NCBI GenBank assembly: GCA_963971425.1
Contig: OZ020521.1
Span: 2,792,501 to 2,856,500 of the forward strand
From: Bryoerythrophyllum caledonicum
Taxonomy: Eukaryota; Streptophyta; Bryopsida; Pottiales; Pottiaceae
Direction: 5' to 3'
DNA length: 64,000 nucleotides
The position numbers and the translations under genes were made by a program. Shown piece after piece: positions 23,538 through 34,793 of this stretch; the stretch's first letter is position 1; every line of letters begins with the position of its first letter. The notes beneath the pieces were generated by a model. It searched no databases. It was not told the origin of the DNA and saw only the letters and a list, made by a program, of their open reading frames with translations.

Positions 23538-23709
23538 GACTCCCTTCGGAGTTATAGTTTTACAATATGGAAGGTTATGTTTAAAATAATTCAAACAAAA
23601 CCATGTTCTTTATTTGTATAAAAACATCTCACATTGAATAGAGGGATGGAGAATTTTTTTGAAGTTGCCCACCCTCAGTACGCTTTTTAAATACTATCAA
23701 TGTGTGTAG

Positions 23710-26700
23710 ATGGCAAGCATGGAGGGGATCATGGACTTGGCTAGCCATGATGCATTCTCTGTGAGTGAGGAGGACGGAAGTCACGACTCGCATGGCTTGT
23801 TGGAGAGCAGCTCCGATGATGCACAAGAGCTACCACATGAACCGGTTGACTACTCCAACTTTGAACGAGCACAAGGCTCTAGTCGATTGCCCCATGTTAG
23901 GAGTCAAGGGTTCCACACTGGACAACAAACCTCTCAATGGCGGCCTCCTTTTCAATTGCATGCACATGCAAGTACAAGTCACCAAATTTTGCGACCACCT
24001 GGCCATTATAGTGGCCGCTTGAGAGATTCCATAACCGCGCATGCTGGAGGAGTTCGGACATATTGTAACCTTCCACCCCCCCAAGATGGTAGGCCACCAC
24101 GTTCTGGGGCGTCCCGTACGGAAGAACAACTCTCTCTATCCCAATTTGATCAAATTCCTTTTAGCCAGGGGCGGCCAAGTGCAACTAGGGCGGGTCGGCC
24201 CTCAAGAAGTAGTAGGCGGAGGACACGTAAGAATGGCAATTGGACCGATGAGGATCTTCAATTGGCGCTAAATGATGTCGACAACGGAATCCCCGTCCAA
24301 ACTGCGGCTCAAAACCACAACATTCCTTACTCAAGTTTCTATGATTGGTGCTTCGGACGCACAAGAAGTCGTGTACGTGGTGCAAAGGGTGTACTAACTT
24401 CGGAGGAGGAAACTCAATTGGTGGACTATCTTATGAAAATGTGTGATGCGGGATATGGCCTCTCCCCCTCTGCTTTGAAGCTTAAAGTTTATGAGATGAC
24501 TAGGTCTCGGTGGACCCCATTTTGTGATGGAATTCCAGGTGAAGGATGGATGCGATGGTTTCGTATATGTCACCCGGAATTGACTGTGCGGACATCTAGC
24601 ACTTTAGAATATGCTAGAGCGCATGCTTTATGTGAGGAGAATGTGGCAACATTATATGACAATCTGGAGTCTTTGTATAATTTGCACCACTATTTACCTC
24701 ACCGAATTTGGAATTGCGATGAGACGGGTGCACAAGCAGGTATTTTACAAACTCTCCCATTTTATACATTTTTTCCTCCATATTAATTATAGTTCATTTT
24801 TTTAGATACTCATCATCCCCTTCATCATAACATCTAGCACAATTCTAGCATCATGGATTATATTTTTGTTTTTTTCACGATGCCTTAAGAAAAAGTTTTC
24901 TCACATATTTGGATAAGGTGCCAAAAACTCTCTTTCATTTCCACATAAAAATTAGGGATCTTGATGTTTTTCTCATTTAAATTTTTCTACTTCAAGAGGA
25001 GGCATGAAACTTTGTTTTTACCGTTTAGATTTCCAATTTATGAGGACATGAATTTAAAAGAAAATAAAATTTGGTTTTGCAATTTCTAAACCCCATTTTG
25101 TTGCACATTGTTTTTGGAAATGTTTTGTTGATCATCTACTTCCAAAAATCGGATTACAAGGAACTAACATCATATTCAACATAATGGTATAAATTTTAGA
25201 GCTTGTGTAATGCAAATATTTGACACCAAGTGAAGTCAAAGTCTACTGGTCCTCTTAACGCAGGGATGGAAAATGGCATTTTCAACACTTTAAACACTAT
25301 AATCTTCCAATCCGTGCGGTCAAATGCTATGAAATTTTTTGAGCTTATAGGTTTATTAGTATACATTAAGATCTTACGGTTGGAAAGGAAACATGAGCTT
25401 TTTTTAAATTTTCTACTCTTTCCACTAGAATGGGCAATCTTGATGTGCTTTTAGTGAGAAATGGTCAAGGATTTGTAAGGGGTTAAATATGTCATGGTTG
25501 GAAATATCTATTAATATTGTATTTCTACTTCTAATCTCTTTGCACTACAATTAGTGGTTTTGAGTTGTTTTTGGTGAGAATCATTTTTAAAAAAGTCTAA
25601 GGGTTAAATGTGTATGTTGGATGGAATACTTAGGGAAGAGTGGTGGCACTATGGTGATTGCCAAGTCTGGTGCTCGCCATGTGCAATCAGTGGTGCCAAA
25701 CAAACGGGAGTGGTTATCTTGTCTTGTTGCGGTGAATGCCTCGGGTAAGGCCATACCTTCTTTTTACATTTTCCGTGGAAAGAGGTTTCGTGCAAATTAT
25801 ATTCAGAATTGCGAGCCTGGGGCAACTATGTCTATGCGACCTCGGGCTTGGATGACTGCATATTTATTTTCTGCTTGGATTACGCATTTTGTTGAATGCA
25901 TCCGGCGGGAAGACGAGATTTCTCCTCAAGAACGACATTTGTTGATATTGGATGGTCACAATAGCCACGTGACACTCCAAGTGGCTCGTTTTGCTCGTGG
26001 CATAGGCCTAGATGTTGTGAGTTTGCCATCCCACACCTCACATTGCCTACAACCTTTAGATGTATCGGTTTTTAAACCGTTCAAACAATTCTTCCGCCAG
26101 TACAGGGATTATTGGATGTCACGGAATGCAAATAGGCCTGCTACAAAGGATGCCTTAGCACAATGGGTATCCCTTGCACTACAAAAGGGCTTGACTGTGA
26201 GTAACATTCAGAGCGGATTTCGAGCTATGGGGATCTATCCATTAGATAGGGAGGTAGTGAAAAAACACATGGCCCCAGCCGGAGTCTTCTCTGGTGCTTC
26301 GAATGCAAGTGGTGGCGGAACTCAAGCCCCGGAGTCACCGGCTGTATAAGTCTCAGCAAGAGAATCACCGGCTATACAAGTCTCGGCTGAAGAGTCACCA
26401 ATTTTGGACTCACCGGCCATTGAGGTAGAAGGCATGGATTCACCAAGTACAGACTCACCGACAACACTGAGAGAGGAGCAACTTGAAGCAGATTTCGAAC
26501 GGCGTCCACATGCATCCACCTCCCATTTCTTTGTTCAAAACTCAGAACCAAGTGAATTGGATGCAGAAGCCTTTGGAGAAGAAATAGATGCCAATGGAGT
26601 GGATGTGGATCCCGAACCAGAAGAGTCCATAACACGATTCTTGAGGTTGCCATGTGTTGCTCAACCTGGTCATTGACAACGTGACCCAATTGTAGATTTT

Positions 26701-27384
26701 GCAAAATCTATAATCCTCACATCACAAGAATATGAAGAAGCAGCAGAGTCGGTGAAACGGACCCGTGAGGCTCTCCAAGTGGAGAAAGAGCGTCAAAAGG
26801 AAGAACGGGAGGAAAGCCGGAAGCGGAAGCAAGCAGAGAAAGAAGAAATTGCCGCACGGCGTGTGGCACAACGACATGAGCAACTTCGCATAAAAGAGGT
26901 ACGGGCTATGGAGAAGGCGGCACTCCAAGCACAATGGGCGGCCAAAAAGGAAGCGGCTCAACGTGCAAAGGAGTTGCGTGCGCAAGAAGCGGCCGCAACG
27001 AGAATTGTGAAAGCATCGGAGCGTGCAAGAGTCGCATCAGAACGAGAGAGAATTGCAACAATGCGAGCGAGAGCCGCGACGGAGCAAGTGAGTGTTGGGG
27101 CAGAGAGATGTGCAAGTCGCACAATAAGGGTGGCGGAGATTGCGCGTGCATGCCAAACGACACCACGAGGAGGTTCACCATCTAACCAAGCACATGTGGG
27201 AGACATAGGCCATATGCAACCACAATTTTCAAGTGGAGCACAACATTTTGGACCCTACACTCCATCCACAGGAGGTCGATTCTTCTTCCCCTCTCATCCC
27301 AACCTCCCTCAATACACCCCATTTGACATCCATTCACATCCACACCGCCGTCTACACAATTCAATTCATCCTTCAACACGCTAG
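23710..27384 (+). pseudogene. pogo-type (Tc1/mariner) DDE transposase, two exons, with premature stops
   Basis: Exon 1 is 23710-24739, intron 24740-25633 (GT...AG, phase 1), exon 2 from 25634. Splicing turns the junction into DETGAQAGKSGGT, exactly the expected family block. Exon 1 has an acidic/Ser-rich N-terminus, a basic RPSRSSRRRTRK patch, a psq-type helix-turn-helix (about residues 178-225) and a CENP-B-like second DNA-binding region (about 230-310). The catalytic triad is intact: Asp337 in NCDETG, Asp in LILDGHNSH (25951-25953) and Asp in QPLDVSVFKPF (26059-26061), a DD35D spacing. After TAA at 26347 (581 residues) the same frame stays open except for TGA at 26674-26676, through an acidic linker and a ~130-residue charged coiled coil (about 26750-27110) to 27384. 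A downstream repeat has CAA where the first stop has TAA, suggesting C-to-T decay of a ~930-residue protein. Terminal inverted repeats were not found. A domesticated, shortened gene is possible. Confidence 0.85.
24892..25478 (-). repeat. Right arm of the ~585-bp inverted repeat (inside the transposase intron)
   Basis: Reverse complement of 22951-23537 with almost no differences. It occupies most of the 894-bp transposase intron, leaving about 150 bp to each splice site. The inner edge is at TTTTCTCACATATTTGG (about 24896). Confidence 0.9.
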
Positions 27385-28500
27385 GGAGGGCAGTCCCTAC
27401 AAATACAATGAGTTATTGGGGTCCAGGAGGCCATGGCCTAGAAGGCAATGGGGGAGGACAGAGTAGGTGAGGTGGACTTTGTTCATGCTAGAGAATCCAT
27501 GGCCATGGGGGACTTAACTTGTAGAAGACCTTTTGGTGCTTGGGGGGCATTTCAGAGTTTGATGTCATTTTTGGTCAAAATATTTGGAAAAATTTCGTGA
27601 AGATGCGGCATAGTAGTAGTTTCTTGGGAATATATATTTTTTTTTTTATTATTTTTTATTATTTTTTTCACCTTGGATGTTTAGAACAATAGTTATACTA
27701 TCGTAAAGGCAAATTCTTGGACTCTCGGGAGCTCCAAAATTATGCTATATGCCTTCAGTAACATTGAGATCTTTATACTAATAGATGGTATTATTTATTT
27801 GTAATTAGCACAACTAAAAATTCTTGTCTTTAGTGAAAATCCAATTTTTCAAAAATCCAAAATCGTGAATCAAAAATCAAAAATTGAGAAATGCAAATTA
27901 CATGTTATAAACTACACCAATCCTCATGAAATCCTATTTTGAATGTGGATATGAAGATTGCTAAAATTTGTGGTTTTAGGACGACATACCTTAGTTTCAT
28001 CGTGGCCTTGTTGAGGCTTGCTGGTTCTTCTATCACATGCGTGCTAAGTTAAGGTAAGCCCCTCCATAACCAACAAAAACCCATAGCCAACGCCTATAAA
28101 ATTGGGGTATATCCAACCCTCTTTCACCCCATTACCACCAACTGAGTTCCAAATGGAGGTTTGCTATTAGTCAAGACCCTTACTTTTGGTCGTTGGTTAT
28201 GGGGGGTACCTACTGCTGGCCACCCACTAAACATGGCTGCACACTTTGAAAATTCATAACTAATTTAGTTTCATCGGAAAAATATGAAATCACGTGGGTT
28301 GGAATTGTAATTCTATTGGCTATCACTGAAAAATAATAGTGTAATTATCTCCTCTCTCCATATATGCACATTCCTTAACTTGTCGGTTTTAGGGGGGGCT
28401 TACCTTAGTTCTCTTGAGTCCATCACAGCCATATTGTCTCTGGAGTTGTGACCCAATTCCTGGCACTGGACTTGGAAGTTGCACTGGTCTGTGGAATTGA
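27385..28500. other. Gene-free stretch downstream of transposase
   Basis: No gene. 27816-27850 read backwards (TTTCACTAAAGACAAGAATTTTT) matches 20025-20050, part of the dispersed repeat family, so an eroded inverted copy extends over about 27720-27850. Confidence 0.45.
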
Positions 28501-28510
28501 AACGGTATAT

Positions 28511-28594
28511 GGGGCACAACGTGACGGTATAGGGGCACATCGTGACGATATTGGGGCATAGGGAAGCGGTGAAGGGGCACATCGATGTAGTAAC
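28511..28594 (+). repeat. 21-bp minisatellite
   Basis: Four units starting GGGGCAC or GGGGCAT at 28511, 28532, 28553 and 28574, e.g. GGGGCACATCGTGACGATATT. The overlapping minus-strand frames are repeat-driven. Confidence 0.85.
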
Positions 28595-28599
28595 CGAGA

Positions 28600-29440
28600 T
28601 TGGAACATGGCAGATCTACTCCAATTGAGTAGGGTTTTTTTAAACACATTATGCACTTTCTGATCAAAATGCGTGAGGGTATCTGAACCTCGTCAGCTCG
28701 AATTTCGGGGAACGAGCAACGCGTTTTCATCCCACCGGGCCCCGCACAATCATGCAATTATATTCTATTTTCGAGGAAGCATGTATCGATTTTGTCACAA
28801 AACTTGGTCGCTTCAGGGTTGATTGGAGGAAACCCACTTTCTTAATTGTTTCTCAAAATCTACACTGTCGTTTTCATTCATTTTTCTCTCACACATCAGA
28901 ACCTTATTTCTCTACCCAAGCATATTTTTTTTGCAATTAAATCTCAACTTTTGAAACTCTGAATCACTAAAGTGTCGGTTTAAGGTATTTTGACGTTAAT
29001 TTCAAGAATTTCAAATGTATATTGCAACCATGGGAACGTGCCCGAGATTTGCAAAAGCCCACCTGGCGACTTTTTTTAATTCAGGGATAAAGATTAAGGG
29101 TTAAAGGTTAAACTAGCTGTTACAGAAAAGAAAGCGCCACACCTTTCTGTAATCAATCTCTTCATATACCACATTGTTTTTTTAACTTTCGAAAAGCTAG
29201 TTAAATTATGCAATTTCCAAAAAGCTTACCAACTGTTCAGCTTACCAGAAGCAGTCTCTCAACCTGAAATCTTGTAAAGAGCATGTTCATGCGTCTCCAA
29301 ATAAAAAATTTCAACAGCAATAATCGTTTTTCATATTGTTATCAGTTCAGTTCATTTATCCTTAAACGGTAACGTTGGTACAATTTACAAGAGGAAGGCC
29401 TTACAGATCTCACAAAAAATAACCATCTTCGTCTTTCCAA
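28600..29440. other. Gene-free stretch
   Basis: Nothing recognisable apart from AT-rich sequence and scattered TTAAGGGTTAAAGG-like motifs near 29095. Confidence 0.4.
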
Positions 29441-29444
29441 CGTG

Positions 29445-30140
29445 GGTTCTTAGGGTTTAGGGTTTAGGGTTGAAAGCTCCAAGCATTTGTATCCACAAGT
29501 CCCTGGATTTGCCCCATCATCAAGTGCCAGAATCTGCACACGAACCACACTTTCCCTTAGCTTTTGAATTTAAGGTTTAGGTTTAGGGTTCAGGCCTTTG
29601 GAAATGACATTCGAAAAGCCCATAAAAACTACACTCCTCTATTCAATCAGCGTTTAGGGTTTAAAGTTTAGGGTGATCAGAGATTTTCATGAAATATTTA
29701 GGGTTTAGAGTGACCATTTGAACCCTAGATCAGAGATTTTAATCAACTATTCATGTACACGTCTCAGATGAAACTGTTCATGAGAAGTGATGAAGTTGGG
29801 GCATTTTCATATCAATTGGCATGGGTCGACCTAATCGAAGTAACATGTAAACCTAAACATGTGAACCTAAACCTCGTCACCTAAACCTAAAAACCTCATC
29901 ATCGTTACCTTGTGTATATGCACAATAAAAATACATTCCCCGCTCCAGACAGAAACCAGGAAGATCTGTGCCTGCCAAAAAGGATCACATCAATTGATTC
30001 ATTAAAAGCTCTACCAAAATCCCTAGATTGACAGAGTAGAAGCGGTTTGCCAAAGTTTCGATCAGAGACCTTCCCTAATTCATAAAACCAGATTTAAAGA
30101 GAGAAAAGGCGTCTAATATTCATAGTTAAACCCTAAACCC
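29445..30140. repeat. Scattered interstitial telomere-like repeats
   Basis: Short runs of TTTAGGG and variants at about 29450-29475, 29570-29600, 29650-29712, and CCTAAAC variants at 29850-29900 and 30122-30142. They are interspersed with unique sequence, so this is not a telomere. The G-rich orientation changes to the C-rich one across the region. Confidence 0.75.
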
Positions 30141-30671
30141 AAACTAGTGGCTATGACTTGAGTGTCCATGGAAGGAGAACACCATGGATCTAAGAGCTAT
30201 TAACAGGGAGAAAAGAGGGGGTCACTTGAACAAACAAGAGAATGTTTCCGGTTCTGAGCCTATTCACCTTTCCAAACTTGTCCTCTTCATCAACTGAAGT
30301 AAAGGATAAGAACATCAATCACTAGTGAGAATGAGGAAAGAGAAGCCAAAAGAGGGAATACTCATGGAAAATCACATGTCTGATTTTTGGTTCTGACCCT
30401 GTTCACCTTTCAAAAAGTGTACGCCAAGCTCTTCATGAAGGATGAGACCACGTAAATTCCTTGAGAGAATGACATAATTGGTTATGGTTATGGTTTTGAG
30501 CCTTTTTATCAACAGATGAACGCGGATGATAGTAAGGTATTTGGGGTGGATGGTCTTCGTGAATGAATATTATTCTTATTTTTTTCCTCATGATTTTGCT
30601 GGAATTGAGCTTCTTCCATTTGATTGAGGTCAATAAAGTTGAAGCTTTGTGAGGTTTGTTGTTACCTAGTT

Positions 30672-31592
30672 TCAGAGGTCGTCCTCTTCTTGCGTGGGTA
30701 GGACGCCCAAGAGGTCGCCGTTCAAGGTGCCAGCGGCGGTGAAGACGCGCTGCACGGGGTTCCAGGTGCGCGCCACAACGCGCAGCCGCACGTCGGAGCG
30801 CGCGTGAAGGACGCTCCCCGCGGAGTCGCGCCACTCGTGGAACTCGGGTGAAGGGCCCCTCTGGAACTCGAACCCCGTCATCTCCTTCCGCGGCACGAAC
30901 ACCGTGTGCGGCCCGCACGCTGCAAGCAGGAAAACTCAAAAGTCTCAGAAGAAGAAGCTTCCTGTGGACGAGGAAGATTTAGCATGACAAGTAGAGCCAC
31001 TTCACATCTCACAAGGCTGATGACAGTAGAGCTGATATGCGACGAAGAAATCCTATTTTCAGGAATAGAGGACACCTTGATGATGACAAAGGTCTCAGAA
31101 GAAGGTTCATATGTGCAAGAAAAAGTGACCATCACACAAAAGGAATTTGACATCGCGGGACTTGACATTTCACATTCCAATAAAGACTGAATTTGCAACA
31201 CTTACAAGCGAAAAACATGCATGAGCTGCGAGACCTGAGCCTCCACAAACACGGACAGTTCCTCATGAAATGCAGAAGCACTTACAAGCGAAGAAGCCCT
31301 GTGGCATGACCTGCGAGACCTGGGCCTCGACGACTTCGTCCTTGACGAGGTGGAAGACGATGCACTTGAAGTCGACGCTGAACACTACGGCGCCCGAGCC
31401 GGCGCGCACGCGGCCCTCCGAGACGCGCTCCACTGTGGTGACGGCCACGAAGAAGCCCAGGTCCTCGCTGCCCACCTCGCGCTCCACGTCCTGCAGGAGC
31501 CGCCGCAGCAGCGCCCGGCGCGTGTGCAGCGCGTTCCCGAGCTCGTGCGGGTGCACCACCACCTGCCGCCGCATCTCCACCTCGTAAAACAT
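30672..31592 (-). CDS. RPB7-family RNA polymerase subunit (Pol II NRPB7 or Pol IV/V NRPD7/NRPE7-like)
   Basis: Exon 1 is 31592-31286, intron 31285-30920 (GTAAGT...GCAG, phase 1), exon 2 30919-30672; 184 residues, close to the family's usual ~175. The ATG at 31592 gives MFYEVEM, the expected family N-terminus. Residues 1-80 form the N-terminal tip domain, with DLGFFVAVTTVE and GRVRAGSGAVVFSVDF. From about residue 82 the S1/OB domain follows, and the splice junction restores MPQGFFASCGPHTVFV. The C-terminus has VRLRVVARTW and TLNGDLLGVL. RPB7 pairs with RPB4 as the stalk of RNA polymerase and binds emerging RNA. The DLGFFVAVTT block recalls the plant-specific Pol IV/V forms used in RNA-directed DNA methylation, while GFFA and GSG-x-V-x-F are RPB7-like; I cannot decide between them. 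GC-rich exons in AT-rich surroundings. The last ~48 bp of exon 1, with the donor, is duplicated in the intron. Confidence 0.85.
31201..31250 (-). repeat. Intronic duplicate of the exon 1 end and splice donor
   Basis: Near-copy of 31281-31332: both share CTTACAAGCGAA at one end and CTGCGAGACCTG-x-GCCTC at the other. On the coding strand this places a second CTTGTAAG donor about 80 bp downstream of the first. Confidence 0.75.
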
Positions 31593-31744
31593 CTCCCACC
31601 AACTCAAAACCGAAGAGCTCTCTGAACACGTGAACCCTTTGTTTGCAGAACGTATCTGGAATGTCAGACTCTGTTGGCAAGAGACCCAACTCGTCAAAGA
31701 TCTGCAACTGCCCTCAAAACAAAGCCTGCTCCAAACCCTGATCA

Positions 31745-32025
31745 CCTAAACCCTAAAAACCCTAAAAACCCAAATCACGAATCCGAAACGCCAGTCATTC
31801 TCGCAAGTGCCTGCTCCAAATCCTAATCACGAAACATCTTCACAGCACCCTAAACCCTAAACCCTAAAACCTTAACCCTCCTGCTTCAAACCCTAATCAA
31901 CGCAAACACCCTGGAATGTGGAAGTCTTGTTTGGGAGTTTGCGGATTGAGGTGAATGTGGAGTATAGGATTTTGGGTTTTCCCCACATGTGACAGGTTAC
32001 AGGTTTAGGGTTTAGGGTTTAGAGG
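31745..32025 (-). promoter_or_regulatory. Telo-box-rich region upstream of the RPB7-like gene
   Basis: Clusters of AAACCCTAA at about 31747-31772 and 31848-31880, and the inverted TTTAGGG form at 32003-32025, lie 150-430 bp upstream of the start codon. Plant telo boxes are known in promoters of growth-related genes and recruit TRB-type factors. They could equally be random interstitial telomere repeats, which are common in this window. Confidence 0.45.
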
Positions 32026-33700
32026 TGGAGTAATGGATTTTCATCACTGTGATTGTGATCAATTGGTAGTTGAGCCATTGAATTCTTGCACCGGTTTTCT
32101 TCTTTCCTTGTCCCTTCCCGTCGAGACTCCAAGTCATCAACATTAAAGACAATTGTGAAGTGAGGGGTTAGAGAGCCCCTATTTGTACACGATCATCAAA
32201 ACCAGAGGGTTTGTCACGTAACACACGATGTGGTCCTGCAAGCCCTTGGCATTTTGTAGGTCTAGGTATGGGCAGTGTTTATTTTACATTTTAAAATTTG
32301 GTGCTATTGTGGTGACCAGATTTTTCTAGCAGCAAAAATATTATTCTTTAAAAAGTTTTTGGAGAAGAGTACTACCAATAGTGTAACTACCCCTATGATC
32401 TGACTTTCACTAAATGCCAATTTGTTTACATTAAGTGTTTAATGTCAAAAAAATCAGACTAACAAAATTGCTCATAACTTTTGCATCACGACAAGTTAGA
32501 AGATTTACTGTACACCGATGGAATCTTCTTGAAAAAGCACATAAGCACGTACCTCTCTTGACAGAACTGGTGCAAAATTGACAAAGATATGCCTCCTCGA
32601 ACTTTCAACCAAAACTCAAGGAATCTGCCCAAAATATTTTTTCTATAAATTTTTATTTAAGACGAATTTGAAGATGGGTAAGGTGCCATTGGAAGCGCCT
32701 TTTCAAATCAGTACAGATAGGCACCAAAAACTCTCAAATTGGACAAAAATTGCCCCCGAAATCATTATTTGAAAAACCAACCTTCAAAAAATCAGCCCAA
32801 CATGGAAGGTTTGCTTTTGACACGTGGCGAGATTTGGGTGACTTGCAATGAATTGTTACATAACCAACACTAAATGTCAATATGTTAAAATGTAACAAGG
32901 GCAAAAGTTACAGAAAGTGACAGTTAGTGTAAAAATTGACATTTAATGCTGTTACATTAGTAGGGTAATTGACATCTAGCGTTTAAGTTCGTAAATAGTA
33001 TTGCGAGCACTAATGAACATTATTAGTGTAGTGATTCCATTCTCTGAGCCTTTGATTTCTAGCTTGTCTTGACCTAAAGCTACTCATCCTTACCAGAAAG
33101 TACTCATCATTACCAAAAAGTTAGACAACATCACTCACACAAGTAGACACTTCCTAGCGATTTCCCCCTCGTAATTCCCATCAATTTGGTGCTAATGCGG
33201 GCCCAAGTACAAAAAAATTGCCATTTGGTTATATTTCACAGCAAATAAAAACACTAGTGTGGGGGAATGTGGATAGGTTTGGAGGAGCTCCCTTACGACA
33301 AGAAGGTGGTACGAGATTTCATTTTCATTGGTCTAAAATGCTGAGGTTTGAGTTACAAGCTGGGAAATTTTGAGAGGGTCAAAAGAGAATTAATATGCAC
33401 TATTTCCTCTTCTGGACATACTAAATTACAATTCTGAGTTAATCACCCCAAGCATCAATGAGAAAATGGTCTTTTGATTAATAATACTATTATTATCTAT
33501 TAGTATTGTGAAGTTTGTTTAGAATATCACATCATAGATGCCTTAGAAGGTGGGAAAATAACCAATAATCTATTTCTATATACATGCATTTAGCTTTAAA
33601 TAATTCGTGATTTCATCAGTCTTCACAACATCGATCATGGTTTGGATTTGTTTTCTGGCAATCGGAGCCAATGAAGTTGAAATCCCCAATAACAATTTTC
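32026..33700. other. Gene-free AT-rich stretch
   Basis: No gene. 32200-32275 resembles 62140-62210 (shared CAAGCCCTTGGCAT and TAGRTATG), so another dispersed repeat is present. 32860-33030 repeats TTGACATTTA and TGTTACAT-like motifs. Confidence 0.4.
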
Positions 33701-33712
33701 TCTCCAATTCCA

Positions 33713-33852
33713 GGTTCAGGGTTTAGGGTTCAGTTTCCAAGCAAACACTTGCCACCGGCAAAAAAAAAAAAAAAAAACAGCCTCCAGGTTTAGGGTTTAA
33801 GGTTCAGTTTCCAAGTAACAATTGCCACCGGCAATAAAAAAAAACAGGCTGC
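33713..33852 (+). repeat. ~70-bp tandem duplication
   Basis: Two copies of a unit: CAGGTTTAGGGTTTAAGGTTC, CAGTTTCCAAG, TTGCCACCGGCAA, an A-run and CAGCCT/CAGGCT. The first copy has an 18-A run and TTCAGGG variants. Confidence 0.85.
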
Positions 33853-34082
33853 TGAGAGACGATGAACATGTTGATCGTCGTACCGCCCATCGCCGAAGGC
33901 GAGCTGTCACGACGCAAGCTCGCTGCCATCGCTGCACGCCATCTCGTCATCATCGTTATCTAGTACCATACTCGCCCTGTCCGCAGCTCATTCGCCGCCA
34001 CCTCCAGCTGCCCACACTAAAGCACCTCCAGCGGACCCCGCACGAAGGAAAGCACCCTCCTAGCTCCCGCAGAACCAGCACT

Positions 34083-34090
34083 TATATAAT
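34083..34090 (+). promoter_or_regulatory. Possible TATA box
   Basis: TATATAAT lies 211 bp upstream of the ATG at 34301. It is the best TATA-like site before that gene, but it implies a rather long leader. Confidence 0.3.
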
Positions 34091-34300
34091 ACCACAATTC
34101 AGTTCTATCCACATCATGAACTCCTCCACAAACTGCAGCTAGCACATGTCATAGATCACGTCCAGGACGCAGGTTTAACTACGAGTGATCGAAGTGGTAT
34201 GTGGTGAAGGAGGAGTCCTCTTACATACAGGCAGGAGAAGGTTTGATCAGAAGCTGGGCAGGCTAGTGGATGATTTGAGTTTGATTTAGTTTCGAGCGAC

Positions 34301-34793
34301 ATGGCGTTTGGGAGGAAGAGGACGCCCGCGGTGGCGGGCGCACCGACAACGTCGCGTGGGTGGGGGCGGCGCAAGAGGGGGGCGGCGTCTGCGATGGCGT
34401 CGAACAAGGCCGTGGGCGGGCCCAAGACCAAGCTCACGGACATGCGCGCGGCCGGCGCGCGCCGCATGTCGGTGGCAGGGGCCGTGGTCGGGGAGAAGCT
34501 AGCGCGCCTCGGCGCCGACGTGAAGCTCGGCTTCTACACCATCTCGCACCCCGTCCACCCGCTGCGCAGAGCCGCCGCCAAAGAACGCAACGTCAACATC
34601 AAAGCCGCGGCCACTGGTAAAACAACTTTCCACACTCGCTAGTTCTTGGCTCCAATCAACTGAAGTACTGATTTGCATCATGCACTGTACAGAGCGCAAG
34701 AGGCAGAAAGTGGCACGCGCTGTGGACGTGGAGATGCGGAAGCGGGCGATGGTGCGAGAGGGACGTGCTGCGCGCCTCCAAACAGCTCTCTAA
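34301..34793 (+). CDS. Small basic protein of unknown function, two exons
   Basis: Exon 1 is 34301-34616, a 76-bp intron (34617-34692, GTAAAA...TACAG, phase 1), exon 2 34693-34793; 138 residues. The join reads KAAATERKRQKVARAV. The second exon then gives a Lys/Arg/Ala-rich amphipathic stretch ending RLQTAL before TAA. The first exon has an Arg-rich N-terminus (MAFGRKRT, GWGRRKRG) and a less charged middle (SVAGAVVGEKLARLGADVKLGFY). GC content rises sharply over both exons, as in the other host genes of the window. I do not recognise the family. The basic composition suits a nuclear or nucleic-acid-binding protein, or a targeting peptide, but no motif proves this. An alternative acceptor two bases on gives a Cys/Gly-rich, less gene-like tail. 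Confidence 0.55.

Noticed and set aside
20029-27834. CACTAAAGACAAGAATTTTT at 20029 and its reverse at about 27834 as ends of one 7.8-kb CACTA element
   Set aside because: The flanking triplets do not match (TTT versus AAA), and the similarity continues as part of the dispersed repeat family, so these are inverted family copies.
30433-30939. 168-codon minus-strand frame over RPB7-like exon 2
   Set aside because: Alternative frame; the neighbouring frame gives the conserved S1/OB domain and fits the splice junction.
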